Shown here one piece after another: positions 16,512-25,195 of a DNA stretch of 64,000 nucleotides. Position 1 is the first letter of the stretch. Each line of letters starts with the position of its first letter. Source of the stretch: Planctomycetota bacterium (GTDB taxonomy: Bacteria; Planctomycetota; J058; JAJDCQ01). The DNA is taken from contig JAJDCQ010000159.1 in NCBI GenBank assembly GCA_029260755.1, positions 1 through 64,000 on the forward strand. The letters are read 5' to 3'. The notes under the pieces are model-generated. The model saw only the letters and a list, made by a program, of their open reading frames with translations. It had not been told where the DNA came from and ran no database searches. The position numbers were made by a program, and so were the translations under genes.

Positions 16512-18809
16512 TTACGGCGTCCTGATCTGGCCCGCCACGCCGAGGAAGTCGCCGCTCGGGCCGACCGGCCCGACCTGCAGGTTGTCGACCGGCAGAGCGG
16601 CCGGCGTCGGGAGGGGGATCCCGCCGAAGCCGTTCGCGACCATCGAGATGACCGCGGGCAGCATCTGGCCGACGAGCACCTGGACGCCGCGGTCCGGCAG
16701 GTCGATCAGCTCGACGAGGATGTCGGCGGCGAACTGCGGCTGGCCGGCGAGGCTCGCGAAGAGCTGACCCTGCGGGTCCATCGTGAGCCCGGCGCCGACG
16801 ACCGCCTGGAGCGCGATGCTGACGATCGTGATCCGCTGGCCGGTGGCCGGATCGGCGACCTCGATCGAGACGACGAGCTCACCGACGTCGAGCTGAAGCG
16901 CGAGCGTGTTCGCCGGACCGGGGTTCGGCTGCGGGGCGGTCGGCGTCGGCGCGGTCGCGACCGGCGTCGCTCCCGAGCTCTGGACCATGCGCAGGACGGG
17001 CGGGAGGCGCGGCTCGGCGCGGACGATCAGCGGCGCGCCCGGCGGCACGATTCCCTGGAGCTGCGGGAAGATCATGAGCAGGATCGAGCTGTCGACGCTG
17101 AAGTTCGGCAGGTTGATCCCGACCGCTCCGCCGAGGTTGTTGATCACGTTGCTGAGCGCGGCGCCCGGGTCGATCTCCAGGTCGAGGAGACCGCTCCGCC
17201 AGGCCGCGAAGAACGCGCGGTTGATGAGGTCGTCGTTGATCGCCGCGGCGAAGTCCGCCGGAGCGGCCGAGCCGACCGAAGGCGCCGCGCCGACCGTCGC
17301 CAGGCTGCCCGGCGCGTTCGCGCTCGCCGCCGTCGGGGCGGCCGCGTCCACGTTGGCCGCGAGGCTCATCGAGAGACCCGCGTCGTCGAAGGCGAGCCCG
17401 GTCGGGGCGAAGCCGAAGACGAAGTCGCGGCCGAGGATGTTCCGCTGGATCGGCTGGTTCATGGCGCCGAGGGCGGCCGTCACCTGGGCCCCGATGTCGT
17501 TCTGGAGCATCGCCCTGAGCTGGTCCTCGACCATGCCCTGAACGAGGCCGCGGAGCAGGTTGTCGATGAAGTCGGGGATGTTGTTCATGTCGAGGTTGAA
17601 GCCCTCGATCGTGACGTCGCTGTTCTGCAGGTCGAACGCGAGCTGGTTCGTCTGCGGATCGACGCCCATGACGGCGCGGCCGCTGACGGTCAGCCGGTCC
17701 ATCGTGACCTCGCCGCTGACGCTGATCCGGACGATCGCCCGGAGCTGCGCGCGGAGGTCGATGTCGAGGTCGTTCAGCGTCGCGGTGAAATCGAGCCCGC
17801 CGTTGACGGGGTCGAGGTCGACGTCGACGGTCGAGAAGTCGACGCCGGTGACGTCGGCGCGCGCCTCGATGAAGAGCACCTGGCGGTCGAGGATCGGGTT
17901 CCGCGCGGTGATCACGTCGGAGATCAGGCTCTTGCGACCGTTGACGAAGCCCTCCATCACGGGCTCCATCTTGTCGAAGGCGCTCTCCTCGATCCGGGCG
18001 ACGATCGCCTCGGGGACGAAGCCGTTCGTCGGAATGAAGTTGCCGGCCAGGACCGAGCGCGAGTTCTGGACGATGTTGCCGGCGCGGTCGATCGCCTGGA
18101 TCGTGATGATGTTGAGGCCTTCGCCCACCGTCGCCTGAACGGAGAAGTCGCCGTTGCTGTCGACGTTGACCGAGGTGCCGTTGATCGTGACGGTCGCGAC
18201 GCCGCTGCCAGCGTCGACCGCGTTGCCCGCGATCACGAGCTGAGCGCTGCTGCTGAAGGCGGCCCGCTCGGGCGAGGTGATCACGAGCACCGGCGCCGTG
18301 TCATCGGCGGCGGGCGCGGGGGCCGGGCCGGCGGGCGGCGTCGGCGGAGGCGCGGGCGGAGCCGGCACGGGCGAGGTCGTCGCGCCGGGCGCCGGGCTCG
18401 AGCTGGTCGGCGCCGGACTCGAGGTGGGCGCGCTCGGCGCCGGGCTCGAGGTCGGGGCGGGCGGGGCGGTCGGCGTGGAGGTCGGGGCCGAAGGGGCCGC
18501 GGTTCCGCCGCTCGTGCCCGTGGCCGCCGCCGTCGGTTGGCCGGACGGCGATGCGGCTGGCGCGCCCGGAGCAGCCGTCCCGCCGCTCGCCGGCGCGGCG
18601 ACGAGCGGTCCGCCCGTCGTGGCCGCCGAGCCGGAGCTGGTCGACGCGTTCGCGCCGGCCGCGGTTCCGGAGCTGGACGCCGTCGCGACGACGCCGCTGC
18701 GACTCCGGCCACTCTTGCTGCAGCCGAGGACGCCTACGGAGAGAAGGGGCGCCGCGCCGATCGCAAGCGCCGTGAAGAAGATCGAACCGTTCGTCGTGAG
18801 TCGTTTCAT
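16512..18809 (-). CDS. Large lipoprotein with Ig-like domain and possible lipid-binding (TULIP/BPI-like) region
   Basis: The 765-residue protein starts with a lipoprotein signal ending in LSVGVLGC (Cys about 31). An Ala/Pro/Ser/Gly-rich linker of roughly 150 residues follows. A beta-sandwich (VLVITSPERAAFSSSAQLVI ... AIDRAGNIVQNSR, about 200-280) resembles glucodextranase-B/Ig-like modules. The C-terminal 450 residues alternate amphipathic beta strands with helices such as DNLLRGLVQGMVEDQLRAML, which recalls tubular lipid-binding folds; this is inference. The ATG at 18809 has TGGAGG upstream. The track start 18968 would add an unsupported non-signal stretch. Likely envelope-located; function unknown. 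Confidence 0.75.
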   Translation of the reverse strand: MKRLTTNGSIFFTALAIGAAPLLSVGVLGCSKSGRSRSGVVATASSSGTAAGANASTSSGSAATTGGPLVAAPASGGTAAPGAPAASPSGQPTAAATGTSGGTAAPSAPTSTPTAPPAPTSSPAPSAPTSSPAPTSSSPAPGATTSPVPAPPAPPPTPPAGPAPAPAADDTAPVLVITSPERAAFSSSAQLVIAGNAVDAGSGVATVTINGTSVNVDSNGDFSVQATVGEGLNIITIQAIDRAGNIVQNSRSVLAGNFIPTNGFVPEAIVARIEESAFDKMEPVMEGFVNGRKSLISDVITARNPILDRQVLFIEARADVTGVDFSTVDVDLDPVNGGLDFTATLNDLDIDLRAQLRAIVRISVSGEVTMDRLTVSGRAVMGVDPQTNQLAFDLQNSDVTIEGFNLDMNNIPDFIDNLLRGLVQGMVEDQLRAMLQNDIGAQVTAALGAMNQPIQRNILGRDFVFGFAPTGLAFDDAGLSMSLAANVDAAAPTAASANAPGSLATVGAAPSVGSAAPADFAAAINDDLINRAFFAAWRSGLLDLEIDPGAALSNVINNLGGAVGINLPNFSVDSSILLMIFPQLQGIVPPGAPLIVRAEPRLPPVLRMVQSSGATPVATAPTPTAPQPNPGPANTLALQLDVGELVVSIEVADPATGQRITIVSIALQAVVGAGLTMDPQGQLFASLAGQPQFAADILVELIDLPDRGVQVLVGQMLPAVISMVANGFGGIPLPTPAALPVDNLQVGPVGPSGDFLGVAGQIRTP

Positions 18810-19020
18810 CGGAACCTCCAGGGTAGCCCGTGTCGCGTTGAGACAGCACAAACGACGTGCCGGAAGGGAACGGGCGCGACCCCTGGGTGAACCGACTGCT
18901 GAAAAGAGACTTACAGGCCTCGATCGCGATGACCCAGCGCGTAGCGCCGGCCCGCTTGCGAACCGCAATTTAGGAAATGAGGCTCACGACTGACACGCAT
19001 GGCTCTCGGTACATACGACC

Positions 19021-19049
19021 GCCCGCCGTGCTGCTGGGAGCCGGCGGGC
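19021..19049 (-). terminator. Hairpin terminator after rpsT
   Basis: GCCCGCCG and CGGCGGGC form an 8-bp perfect stem with a 13-base loop, about 30 bp after the rpsT stop. No T-tract. Between it and the lipoprotein start (18810-19020) I see no gene. Confidence 0.5.
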
Positions 19050-19076
19050 CGGGGAACGACGACGACCTGACGCGGT

Positions 19077-19334
19077 CTAGGCGATCGCGGCGACGCGCTT
19101 CGCGAACGCAGCCATCTTCCGGCGCGCGGTGTTCGGATGCAGCGTCCGGGTCTTGGCGGCCTTGTCGATCTTGCTCTGGAGCGCCATCAGCTCGCGCTTG
19201 GCGAGGGCGGCGTCCTTCGCCTCGATCGCGTCGAGGACGCGCTTGGTGAGCGTGCGGATGGTCGACTTGCGGGCGCGGTTCCGGTCGTTGTGCACCGCCG
19301 CCTGACGGAGGCGCTTCTTCGCCTGATTAGCCAT
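19077..19334 (-). CDS. rpsT: 30S ribosomal protein S20
   Basis: The 85-residue basic protein matches S20 along its whole length: MANQAKKRLRQAAVHNDRNR at the start and TLHPNTARRKMAAFAKRV near the end. S20 binds 16S rRNA early in 30S assembly. The ATG at 19334 has GGAGAAGCG upstream. It is followed by a hairpin and appears to be a single-gene unit, as is common for rpsT. Confidence 0.97.
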   Translation of the reverse strand: MANQAKKRLRQAAVHNDRNRARKSTIRTLTKRVLDAIEAKDAALAKRELMALQSKIDKAAKTRTLHPNTARRKMAAFAKRVAAIA

Positions 19335-19392
19335 GGTACTTCGCTTCTCCGAGATACGAGTTGATGCGATTTCGAGTTCGAGACGGTGACGC

Positions 19393-20748
19393 CTAACTCA
19401 AGCGCTCCAGGCGCTTGACGACGTCACGGTAGTTGTAGTCGTGCTCGAGGATGCGCTCGAAGTGGCGCTTCGCCTCGTCGCGATCCCCCTGCTTCTCGCC
19501 GATCACGCCGAGGAGGTAGCTGCACTCCTTCGCGTTCTCGTCGGTGTCGTCGCCGATCTCCTTGCGGGCGCGCTCGAGCTCCTTCTTCGCGAGATCGTAC
19601 ATCTCGCGGCGATAGAAGCAATGCCCGAGGTACTTCCGCGACTGGACGCGCCGGCGGGGATCCTGGGTCGCCTTCTGGAGCTCGCTGATCGCGTCATCGA
19701 AGCGACCGCACTGGAAGAGGGTCTTCCCGAGCATGTAGCGGAGGCCGAGCTCGGTCGGCTGGGCCGTCACGCGACGTCGGTACTCCTCGGCGCAGAACTC
19801 GAGCTTCTCCGCCTGGAGCGCCTTGTACTTCTCCTTGCTCTTCGGGTCCGACTTGGCCTGCTTCTGCAGGTCCGCGAGCCTGTTGTCGAAGTCCGTGATC
19901 GTCAGGTCGCCGAGCGCGTTCCGCAGCTCGGGCATGTCCTTGATGGCGAGGGCCTCCTCGTAGGTCGCCTTGGCGGCCTCGGTGTCCTTCGCCTTCACCT
20001 GCATCTCGGCTCGCTGGCGGTAGAGCTTGATGTCCTCGGGGTTCTCGGCGATCTGCTCATTGATGAGCTCGATCATCTCGTGCGCCTGTTCCTTGGTCCG
20101 GACGCGCTGGCTCTGCTTCTCGAGGGCCGCCTGCTTGTCGCCATCCTTGATCATCCCGCGGAAGTCGCCGCCCTTGGTCCGCTCCTGGATCCGGCGCGAA
20201 CCGGCCTGGGCCGCGTTGTCGCGAATCGCGTCCTGGACTTCCTTGTCGTTCGGGACCTGCTTCAGGAGACGCTCGTAGTACTCCGATGACTTGTCGAGGT
20301 CGCCCTGCTCGCGATGGATCTGGGCGAGGGCGCGGAGCGCGTCCTTGTGGTTCTTGTCGATCGTGAGGATGTCCTCGAGGGTGTAGATCGCCGTCTCGAG
20401 GTGGCCCGCCTGCCGGGCGGCATTGCCGAGGTTGTAGAGGCGACTGGTGTTGCGCGGTTGATCCTTGAGCGCGTTCTCGCACTCCATGATGACCGCGTCG
20501 TGGTTCTTCCGGAGGCGGCTGAAGCCGACCTTGATCAACGAGCCCCAGCCCTTGGCGACCGCGGCGGAGCTCGCGGGAGCCGAGGTTCCGCCAGAGTCCT
20601 TCCAGCGCCGGACCTCGCACCCGCGCAGCTCGCGGCGGACGTCGACGTCGTTCGGATAGGCGCCGAGATGCTGGAGGAACAGCTCGACGGCGTAGTCGTA
20701 GTTCTTCTTGCGGACCGCCTCACGGGCGCGGTCGAGGATCTTGGACAT
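19393..20748 (-). CDS. TPR-repeat protein
   Basis: The 451-residue protein has no signal peptide and is built of tetratricopeptide-like helix pairs: SRLYNLGNAARQAGHLETAIYTLEDIL near residue 95, ALRALAQIHREQGDLDKSSEYYERLL near 130, and TELGLRYMLGKTLFQCGRFDDAI near 340, with a charged helical middle (about 165-290). It is probably a cytoplasmic scaffold. The first helix pair, ILDRAREAVRKKNYDYAVELFLQHLGAYP, supports the ATG at 20748; the longer track ORF reads upstream non-coding sequence. The 283-bp gap before it (20749-21031) shows nothing I recognise. Confidence 0.8.
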   Translation of the reverse strand: MSKILDRAREAVRKKNYDYAVELFLQHLGAYPNDVDVRRELRGCEVRRWKDSGGTSAPASSAAVAKGWGSLIKVGFSRLRKNHDAVIMECENALKDQPRNTSRLYNLGNAARQAGHLETAIYTLEDILTIDKNHKDALRALAQIHREQGDLDKSSEYYERLLKQVPNDKEVQDAIRDNAAQAGSRRIQERTKGGDFRGMIKDGDKQAALEKQSQRVRTKEQAHEMIELINEQIAENPEDIKLYRQRAEMQVKAKDTEAAKATYEEALAIKDMPELRNALGDLTITDFDNRLADLQKQAKSDPKSKEKYKALQAEKLEFCAEEYRRRVTAQPTELGLRYMLGKTLFQCGRFDDAISELQKATQDPRRRVQSRKYLGHCFYRREMYDLAKKELERARKEIGDDTDENAKECSYLLGVIGEKQGDRDEAKRHFERILEHDYNYRDVVKRLERLS

Positions 20749-21031
20749 TGCTTGGCGAGTCCCGACGAATGGGCCCGGGCGGCGGCCCCGGGAACGGAGC
20801 GCGACGCCCGGCGCCGATTGATCTCTCGGCCTCACCGTCCGGTTGGGATGATGGACCCGAGTCCGGGCGCTACTCGAACGCCCGGCGCGGACCACGCCCA
20901 CTCCCGATGGCTGGTGAGGCCCCATCAGGTCTTGAGGGATCGCAGGTTAGCAGAGGACTCCGCGAGCGTCAAGCGCTGCGCCGCGTAACCACAGCCACCC
21001 GTGGGGCGTAGCTCCAGTCGAGCTCGGTCGA

Positions 21032-21925
21032 TCAGTGGTACTCGCCGCGCGGGCGCGTCGGGCTCTCGGGCTCCTCCGCGGGCAGCTCCTCCTCGGGCGC
21101 CTCCGGCGACAGCTCGGGCGCCTCGCGCCAGCCGTCCTCGCCCCGCTCCGGCCGCCAGTCGGGCGCCTCGGGCTCGCGCCACTCCTCCCAGCTCGGGTCA
21201 CCCTGCTGCTCCCAGCCGCCCTGGTGCTCCCAGGTCGGCGCCGGATGGTGGCGAAGATCACGGTCATGGTGCTCGCTGAGAGCGACCAGGGCCAGACACC
21301 CACCGAACGCCATCATGCAGAGCAGGACCATGGCGCCGAGCAGGCCGACGATCATGATCACCGGGCTGCGCCGACGAGGCGCGACCGGCACCCGTCGAAC
21401 CGACCCGACCCGCCGGCGTGCCCGCGGGGCGACCGGCTCCGTGCTCGCCGCGTCGCCCGCCGCGACGTCGAGGGGCTCGAGGTCGTCGTCGCTCCGCTCG
21501 AGGTCATGGTCGGGCTGCGCCCGCGCGCCCCGATCGGCGACCCAGGTGGGACGGGTGACGAGGCCGCCGGAGATCGCGCACTCGGCCCACTCGCCGTTGC
21601 TCGCCTTGATCGAGAGCACGATCGGGTAGAACCACGCGAGGATCGCCAGGACGATCGGGATCGGGAGGAGCACCATCCCGACGACGGTGATCATCAGGAC
21701 GATGCTGACGAGCGCCAGCACAATGTAGATGGGGATGAGAAGCAACTGGTAGACGAGCGCCTGCGTCGCGTGATACGCGACGAAGCTCGACCGGTCCCGC
21801 TTCGCCATGTAGATCAGGAGCGGCCCGAGCAGGTTGCCGAACGGGACCACGATCTGAAGGAGGAACGAGAGATGGGCGAACATCGCCCAGTTGCGCTCCT
21901 CCGACGAAAGCCGGCCGTCTACCAT
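21032..21925 (-). CDS. DUF4870-like membrane protein with acidic tail
   Basis: The 297-residue protein begins SSEERNWAMFAHLSFLLQIV and has three hydrophobic segments within residues 1-115, the pattern of DUF4870 proteins (YHATQALVYQLLL is typical). A fourth membrane helix (VIMIVGLLGAMVLLCMMAFGG, about 190-215) follows a basic linker. The C-terminal 80 residues are rich in Glu, Pro and Trp (WEEWREPEAPDWRPE). The fusion of the DUF4870 module to a long charged tail is unusual. ATG 21925 is preceded by GAGGAGGCGGG. Function unknown. Confidence 0.75.
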   Translation of the reverse strand: MVDGRLSSEERNWAMFAHLSFLLQIVVPFGNLLGPLLIYMAKRDRSSFVAYHATQALVYQLLLIPIYIVLALVSIVLMITVVGMVLLPIPIVLAILAWFYPIVLSIKASNGEWAECAISGGLVTRPTWVADRGARAQPDHDLERSDDDLEPLDVAAGDAASTEPVAPRARRRVGSVRRVPVAPRRRSPVIMIVGLLGAMVLLCMMAFGGCLALVALSEHHDRDLRHHPAPTWEHQGGWEQQGDPSWEEWREPEAPDWRPERGEDGWREAPELSPEAPEEELPAEEPESPTRPRGEYH

Positions 21926-22087
21926 CCCGCCTCCTCGATCCTGAATCACTCTCAAGAGCCTCGAGATCCGGAGCCTAGCACGGCCCCCCGGGCCGGGCCA
22001 AGCGCGAATCGCCGCCGCTGCCCGGCGCTCGCACGAAGGGATTCGACGCCCGAGTCACGGCGAAGTCTCGCGCGCTCTCGGAGCGGC

Positions 22088-22097
22088 TGATAGAATC
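22088..22097 (+). promoter_or_regulatory. Promoter -10 motif TGATAGAATC before the lipoprotein gene
   Basis: This decamer (TAGAAT core at 22091) is identical to the one at 13961 and lies 30 bp before the ATG at 22127. No clear -35 element is seen. Confidence 0.5.
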
Positions 22098-22126
22098 TCC
22101 GGCCCTTTCGCGAGAGGAGCTTACGG

Positions 22127-23515
22127 ATGTCAGGTTCACGACTCGGCCTCGCCGGCGCGCTCGTCGCCATCGCCCTCGCCGCCGGCTGCGGCGGCGGCAG
22201 CGGCGGCGGAAACGGCAACTTCCCGCGCTTCGCCACGGCGGGCGGGCCCATCGTGGACCGGATGACGGTCTCGGTCCTCAACAACATCTCGGGCCAGGCG
22301 ATCGATGGCGCCGTCGTCATCGACGAGACGACCGGCGCCCAGGCGCTCACCAACGGTAACGGCCTGGCGGTCCTGAACGGCCTCGGCGCCGGGCCGACCA
22401 CGATCACGATCGGCGCGCCCGGCTTCGACCTCTTCTCGATCGTGGGGCTCGACGCGAACAGCGTCGCCGTCTCGCTCAACCGGAAGAACGTCGCGCTCAA
22501 CGTCGGTCGGGTGACCGTCACGGGGAACATCGTCGGGCTGAACGCCGGCGACGTCATCGATGTCCGCGGCAGCTTCGAGCACGAGGGGACCTTCAACTTC
22601 GACGCCGTCAACAACGTCTACGACCTCGAGGTCGACGCGAACGAGCAGTTCACGATCGGGATCAGCCGCCTCGGCGCCGGCCTCTTCGACACCGACGACG
22701 TCCTCGTCCTGCAGCTCGGGCCGGCCGCGAACAACAGCGCGATCATCGTCGACGTCGACTTCCCGATCGCCCTCCTCGCGCAGGACATCTTCGCGTTCGG
22801 AGCCGACGGCCAGGTGACGATCCCGAACGAGCTCGACAACGGCGACGTCACCGTCACGAGCTTCGGCCGCGATGTGGCCGAGGATCCGCGCCAGCTCCTC
22901 TTCGGCGACAGCCGCCTGAACACGACCGGGCTCGTCCCGACGGGCCGCAACACGACGAACGTCGGCGTCGCCGCCGGCAACCAGACCCCGTTCAACGTCC
23001 GGTTCAACGACCCCAACGGCGTCGTGTTCGAGAGCTTCCTCCTCGTGAGCGCCACGAGCACGTCGGCCGGCGCCGTGATCTCGAGCGAGCGGGTCGACGT
23101 CCTGCCCGCCGTCCTGCCGAACAACCTCGTCCTCGACGACCCCGTCCTGCCCGACCTCCCGCCGCCGAACGCGGTCGCGGTCGGCCTGACGCCGGTCGTG
23201 CAGGTCGACGCGAACGGCTTCGTCGACGCCAACGACGGCTTCTTCACCGTCGAGCTCCGCGACACGGTCAACGACGACCGCTGGACGCTCCTCGTCCAGG
23301 GCGGCGCGACGACCTTCGATCTGCCCGACCTCGCCGGCAACGGAACGCTCGCGAACCTCGGGCTGACCGTCGGCAACCCGGTCGAGATGACGATCGTCGG
23401 CCAGCGCTTCGACGCGGTCGGCAACTTCGACTTCGACGCCGTGAACTTCGGCAACCTCTTCGGCGGGCTCGCCGTCGGAGACCGGAGCGTGATCCGGTAC
23501 ACCTTCACGCCCTAG
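22127..23515 (+). CDS. Lipoprotein with beta-sandwich repeats, unknown function
   Basis: The 462-residue protein has a lipoprotein signal (LVAIALAAGC, Cys about 22) followed by a Gly/Ser stretch. Residues 45-115 (NNISGQAIDGAVVIDETTG ... GAGPTTITIGAPGFD) look like a carboxypeptidase-regulatory-type beta sandwich. The rest is Asn/Asp/Val-rich beta sequence. GAGAGGAGC precedes the ATG and a TAGAAT box lies upstream. It precedes the peptide transporter genes by 57 bp, but without evidence of joint function. Confidence 0.75.
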   Translation: MSGSRLGLAGALVAIALAAGCGGGSGGGNGNFPRFATAGGPIVDRMTVSVLNNISGQAIDGAVVIDETTGAQALTNGNGLAVLNGLGAGPTTITIGAPGFDLFSIVGLDANSVAVSLNRKNVALNVGRVTVTGNIVGLNAGDVIDVRGSFEHEGTFNFDAVNNVYDLEVDANEQFTIGISRLGAGLFDTDDVLVLQLGPAANNSAIIVDVDFPIALLAQDIFAFGADGQVTIPNELDNGDVTVTSFGRDVAEDPRQLLFGDSRLNTTGLVPTGRNTTNVGVAAGNQTPFNVRFNDPNGVVFESFLLVSATSTSAGAVISSERVDVLPAVLPNNLVLDDPVLPDLPPPNAVAVGLTPVVQVDANGFVDANDGFFTVELRDTVNDDRWTLLVQGGATTFDLPDLAGNGTLANLGLTVGNPVEMTIVGQRFDAVGNFDFDAVNFGNLFGGLAVGDRSVIRYTFTP

Positions 23516-23572
23516 CCTCGATCCGCCCGCCTCTCGCAACCGAACCAGACCCTCCAGAGAAGGGAAGTCGCC

Positions 23573-25171
23573 GTGCGCCGAGCCCTCGTCTCCATCGCCG
23601 TCCTCATCACCCTCACTCTCCTCCTGACCGGGTGCCCCGACTCCGGAGCCGCCGCGAATGGCGGCGGGAACGGCGGCGATGGCGGGGGCACCGCCGGGGG
23701 TCCCGGCTACCTCATCTACGCCCGCAGCACCGACGCGACGACCCTCGACCCGGCCGAGGTCCTCTACGGCGAGGACGCGAAGGTGACCGAGAACGTCTAC
23801 GAGACGCTCGTCACGTTCGAGGACGCCGGGATCGGCCTCGTCCCGAAGCTCGCGACCGCGCTCCCGACGATCAGCGAGGACGGGAAGACCTGGACGTTCA
23901 CGCTTCGGCAGGGCGTCACCTTCCACGACGGGACGGCGTTCGACGCCGCCGCGGTCGTCTTCAGCTTCGAGCGGCTCGTGAGCGCCGACCACCCCCACGC
24001 GCCGAAGCAGCGCCCGTACGGGCCGACCTACGGGGTGATCGAGAAGGTCGAGGCGACCGGGGACCACGAGGTCGTCTTCAGCCTGAAGGAGCCCTCGGCC
24101 GTCTTCCTCCAGCAGCTCGCGATGTTCCCGGTCGGGATCGTCAGCCCGACCGCCGTGAAGGAGCGCGGCGAGGACTACCGGAAAAGTCCCTCGGGGACCG
24201 GCCCGTACAAGCTCGAGGAGTGGCGCCACCGCGAGAAGCTGAGCCTCGTCCGCTACGACGGCTACTGGGGTGAGAAGCCCGCGATCGAGCGGGTGATCTT
24301 CCAGCCCGTCTCCGACAGCCAGACCGCCCTCGAGATGCTCAAGAACGGCGAGGCGCACATCGTCGACCACGTGACCCTGGCCGACATCGAGGCGATCGAG
24401 AAGAACGAGAACCTCTACGTCGCGCGGACGCCGTCGCTCAACGTCGGCTACCTCGCCTTCAACATGAACAAGCCGCCGTACAACGACCAGAAGTTCCGCG
24501 ACGCGGTCGCCCTCGCGATCGACCGTGACGCCCTGAACAAGTTCGTCTACTACGGCCTGGCGACCCCGTCGAAGACGATCGTCCCGCCGGTGATCTGGGG
24601 CGACACGAGCGAGCTCACCCCCTACGAGCACGACCTCGAGAAGGCGAAGAAGCTGATCACCGAGGTCGACCTCGGATCGGAGCCGATCGAGCTCTGGCAC
24701 ATGACCTTCGCGCGGCCCTACATGCCCGAGCCCAACCGGGTCGCCGAGTTCGTGAAGGACGCCCTGAGCAAGATCGGCCTCGAGGTGAAGCTCCAGGGCT
24801 TCGAGAAGGCCTCCTACACGAACAAGACGAAGGACCCCGACCACCCGATGTGTCTCCTCGGATGGAACGCGGACTACGCCGATCCGGACAACTTCCTCTA
24901 CTTCCTGCTGCACGGCGAGGCGGGCGACGACCTCAACATCTCGTTCTGGCGGAACGCCGAGTTCGACACGAAGGTCAAGGCCGCGCAGAGCGAGCTCGAC
25001 CCGGCCAAGCGCAAGGCGCTCTACGCGCGCGCCGCCGAGCTCTACCGGGCGGAGAAGCCGAGCATCTCGCTCGTCCACGTCCCCCAGCTCGCCGCCGTCA
25101 GCAAGGCGGTCGAGTACGAGGTCCACCCGATCGAGTACCGCCTCTTCCCCGCCCGCTTCAAGACGAACTAG
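23573..25171 (+). CDS. ABC transporter substrate-binding lipoprotein, family 5 (oligopeptide type)
   Basis: The 532-residue protein has a lipoprotein signal ending LLLTGC (Cys about 21), a short Gly-rich linker and then the SBP_bac_5 fold: STDATTLDPAEVLYGEDAKV near residue 50, the signature region FTLRQGVTFHDGTAFDAAAVVFSFERL near 110, and AFNMNKPPYNDQKFRDAVALAIDR near 300. It captures oligopeptides or similar solutes outside the inner membrane. The GTG at 23573 has AGAAGGGAAG upstream. The two permease genes follow directly, 24 bp apart and then overlapping. Confidence 0.92.
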   Translation: MRRALVSIAVLITLTLLLTGCPDSGAAANGGGNGGDGGGTAGGPGYLIYARSTDATTLDPAEVLYGEDAKVTENVYETLVTFEDAGIGLVPKLATALPTISEDGKTWTFTLRQGVTFHDGTAFDAAAVVFSFERLVSADHPHAPKQRPYGPTYGVIEKVEATGDHEVVFSLKEPSAVFLQQLAMFPVGIVSPTAVKERGEDYRKSPSGTGPYKLEEWRHREKLSLVRYDGYWGEKPAIERVIFQPVSDSQTALEMLKNGEAHIVDHVTLADIEAIEKNENLYVARTPSLNVGYLAFNMNKPPYNDQKFRDAVALAIDRDALNKFVYYGLATPSKTIVPPVIWGDTSELTPYEHDLEKAKKLITEVDLGSEPIELWHMTFARPYMPEPNRVAEFVKDALSKIGLEVKLQGFEKASYTNKTKDPDHPMCLLGWNADYADPDNFLYFLLHGEAGDDLNISFWRNAEFDTKVKAAQSELDPAKRKALYARAAELYRAEKPSISLVHVPQLAAVSKAVEYEVHPIEYRLFPARFKTN

Positions 25172-25195
25172 GCGGAGAGTCGAGAGGCCGAACCC

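Noticed and set aside
15813-16525. Overlapping ORFs on both strands across the 15.9-16.4 kb region
   Set aside because: Mirror-image reading frames produced by the inverted repeat; no ribosome sites, no recognisable protein.
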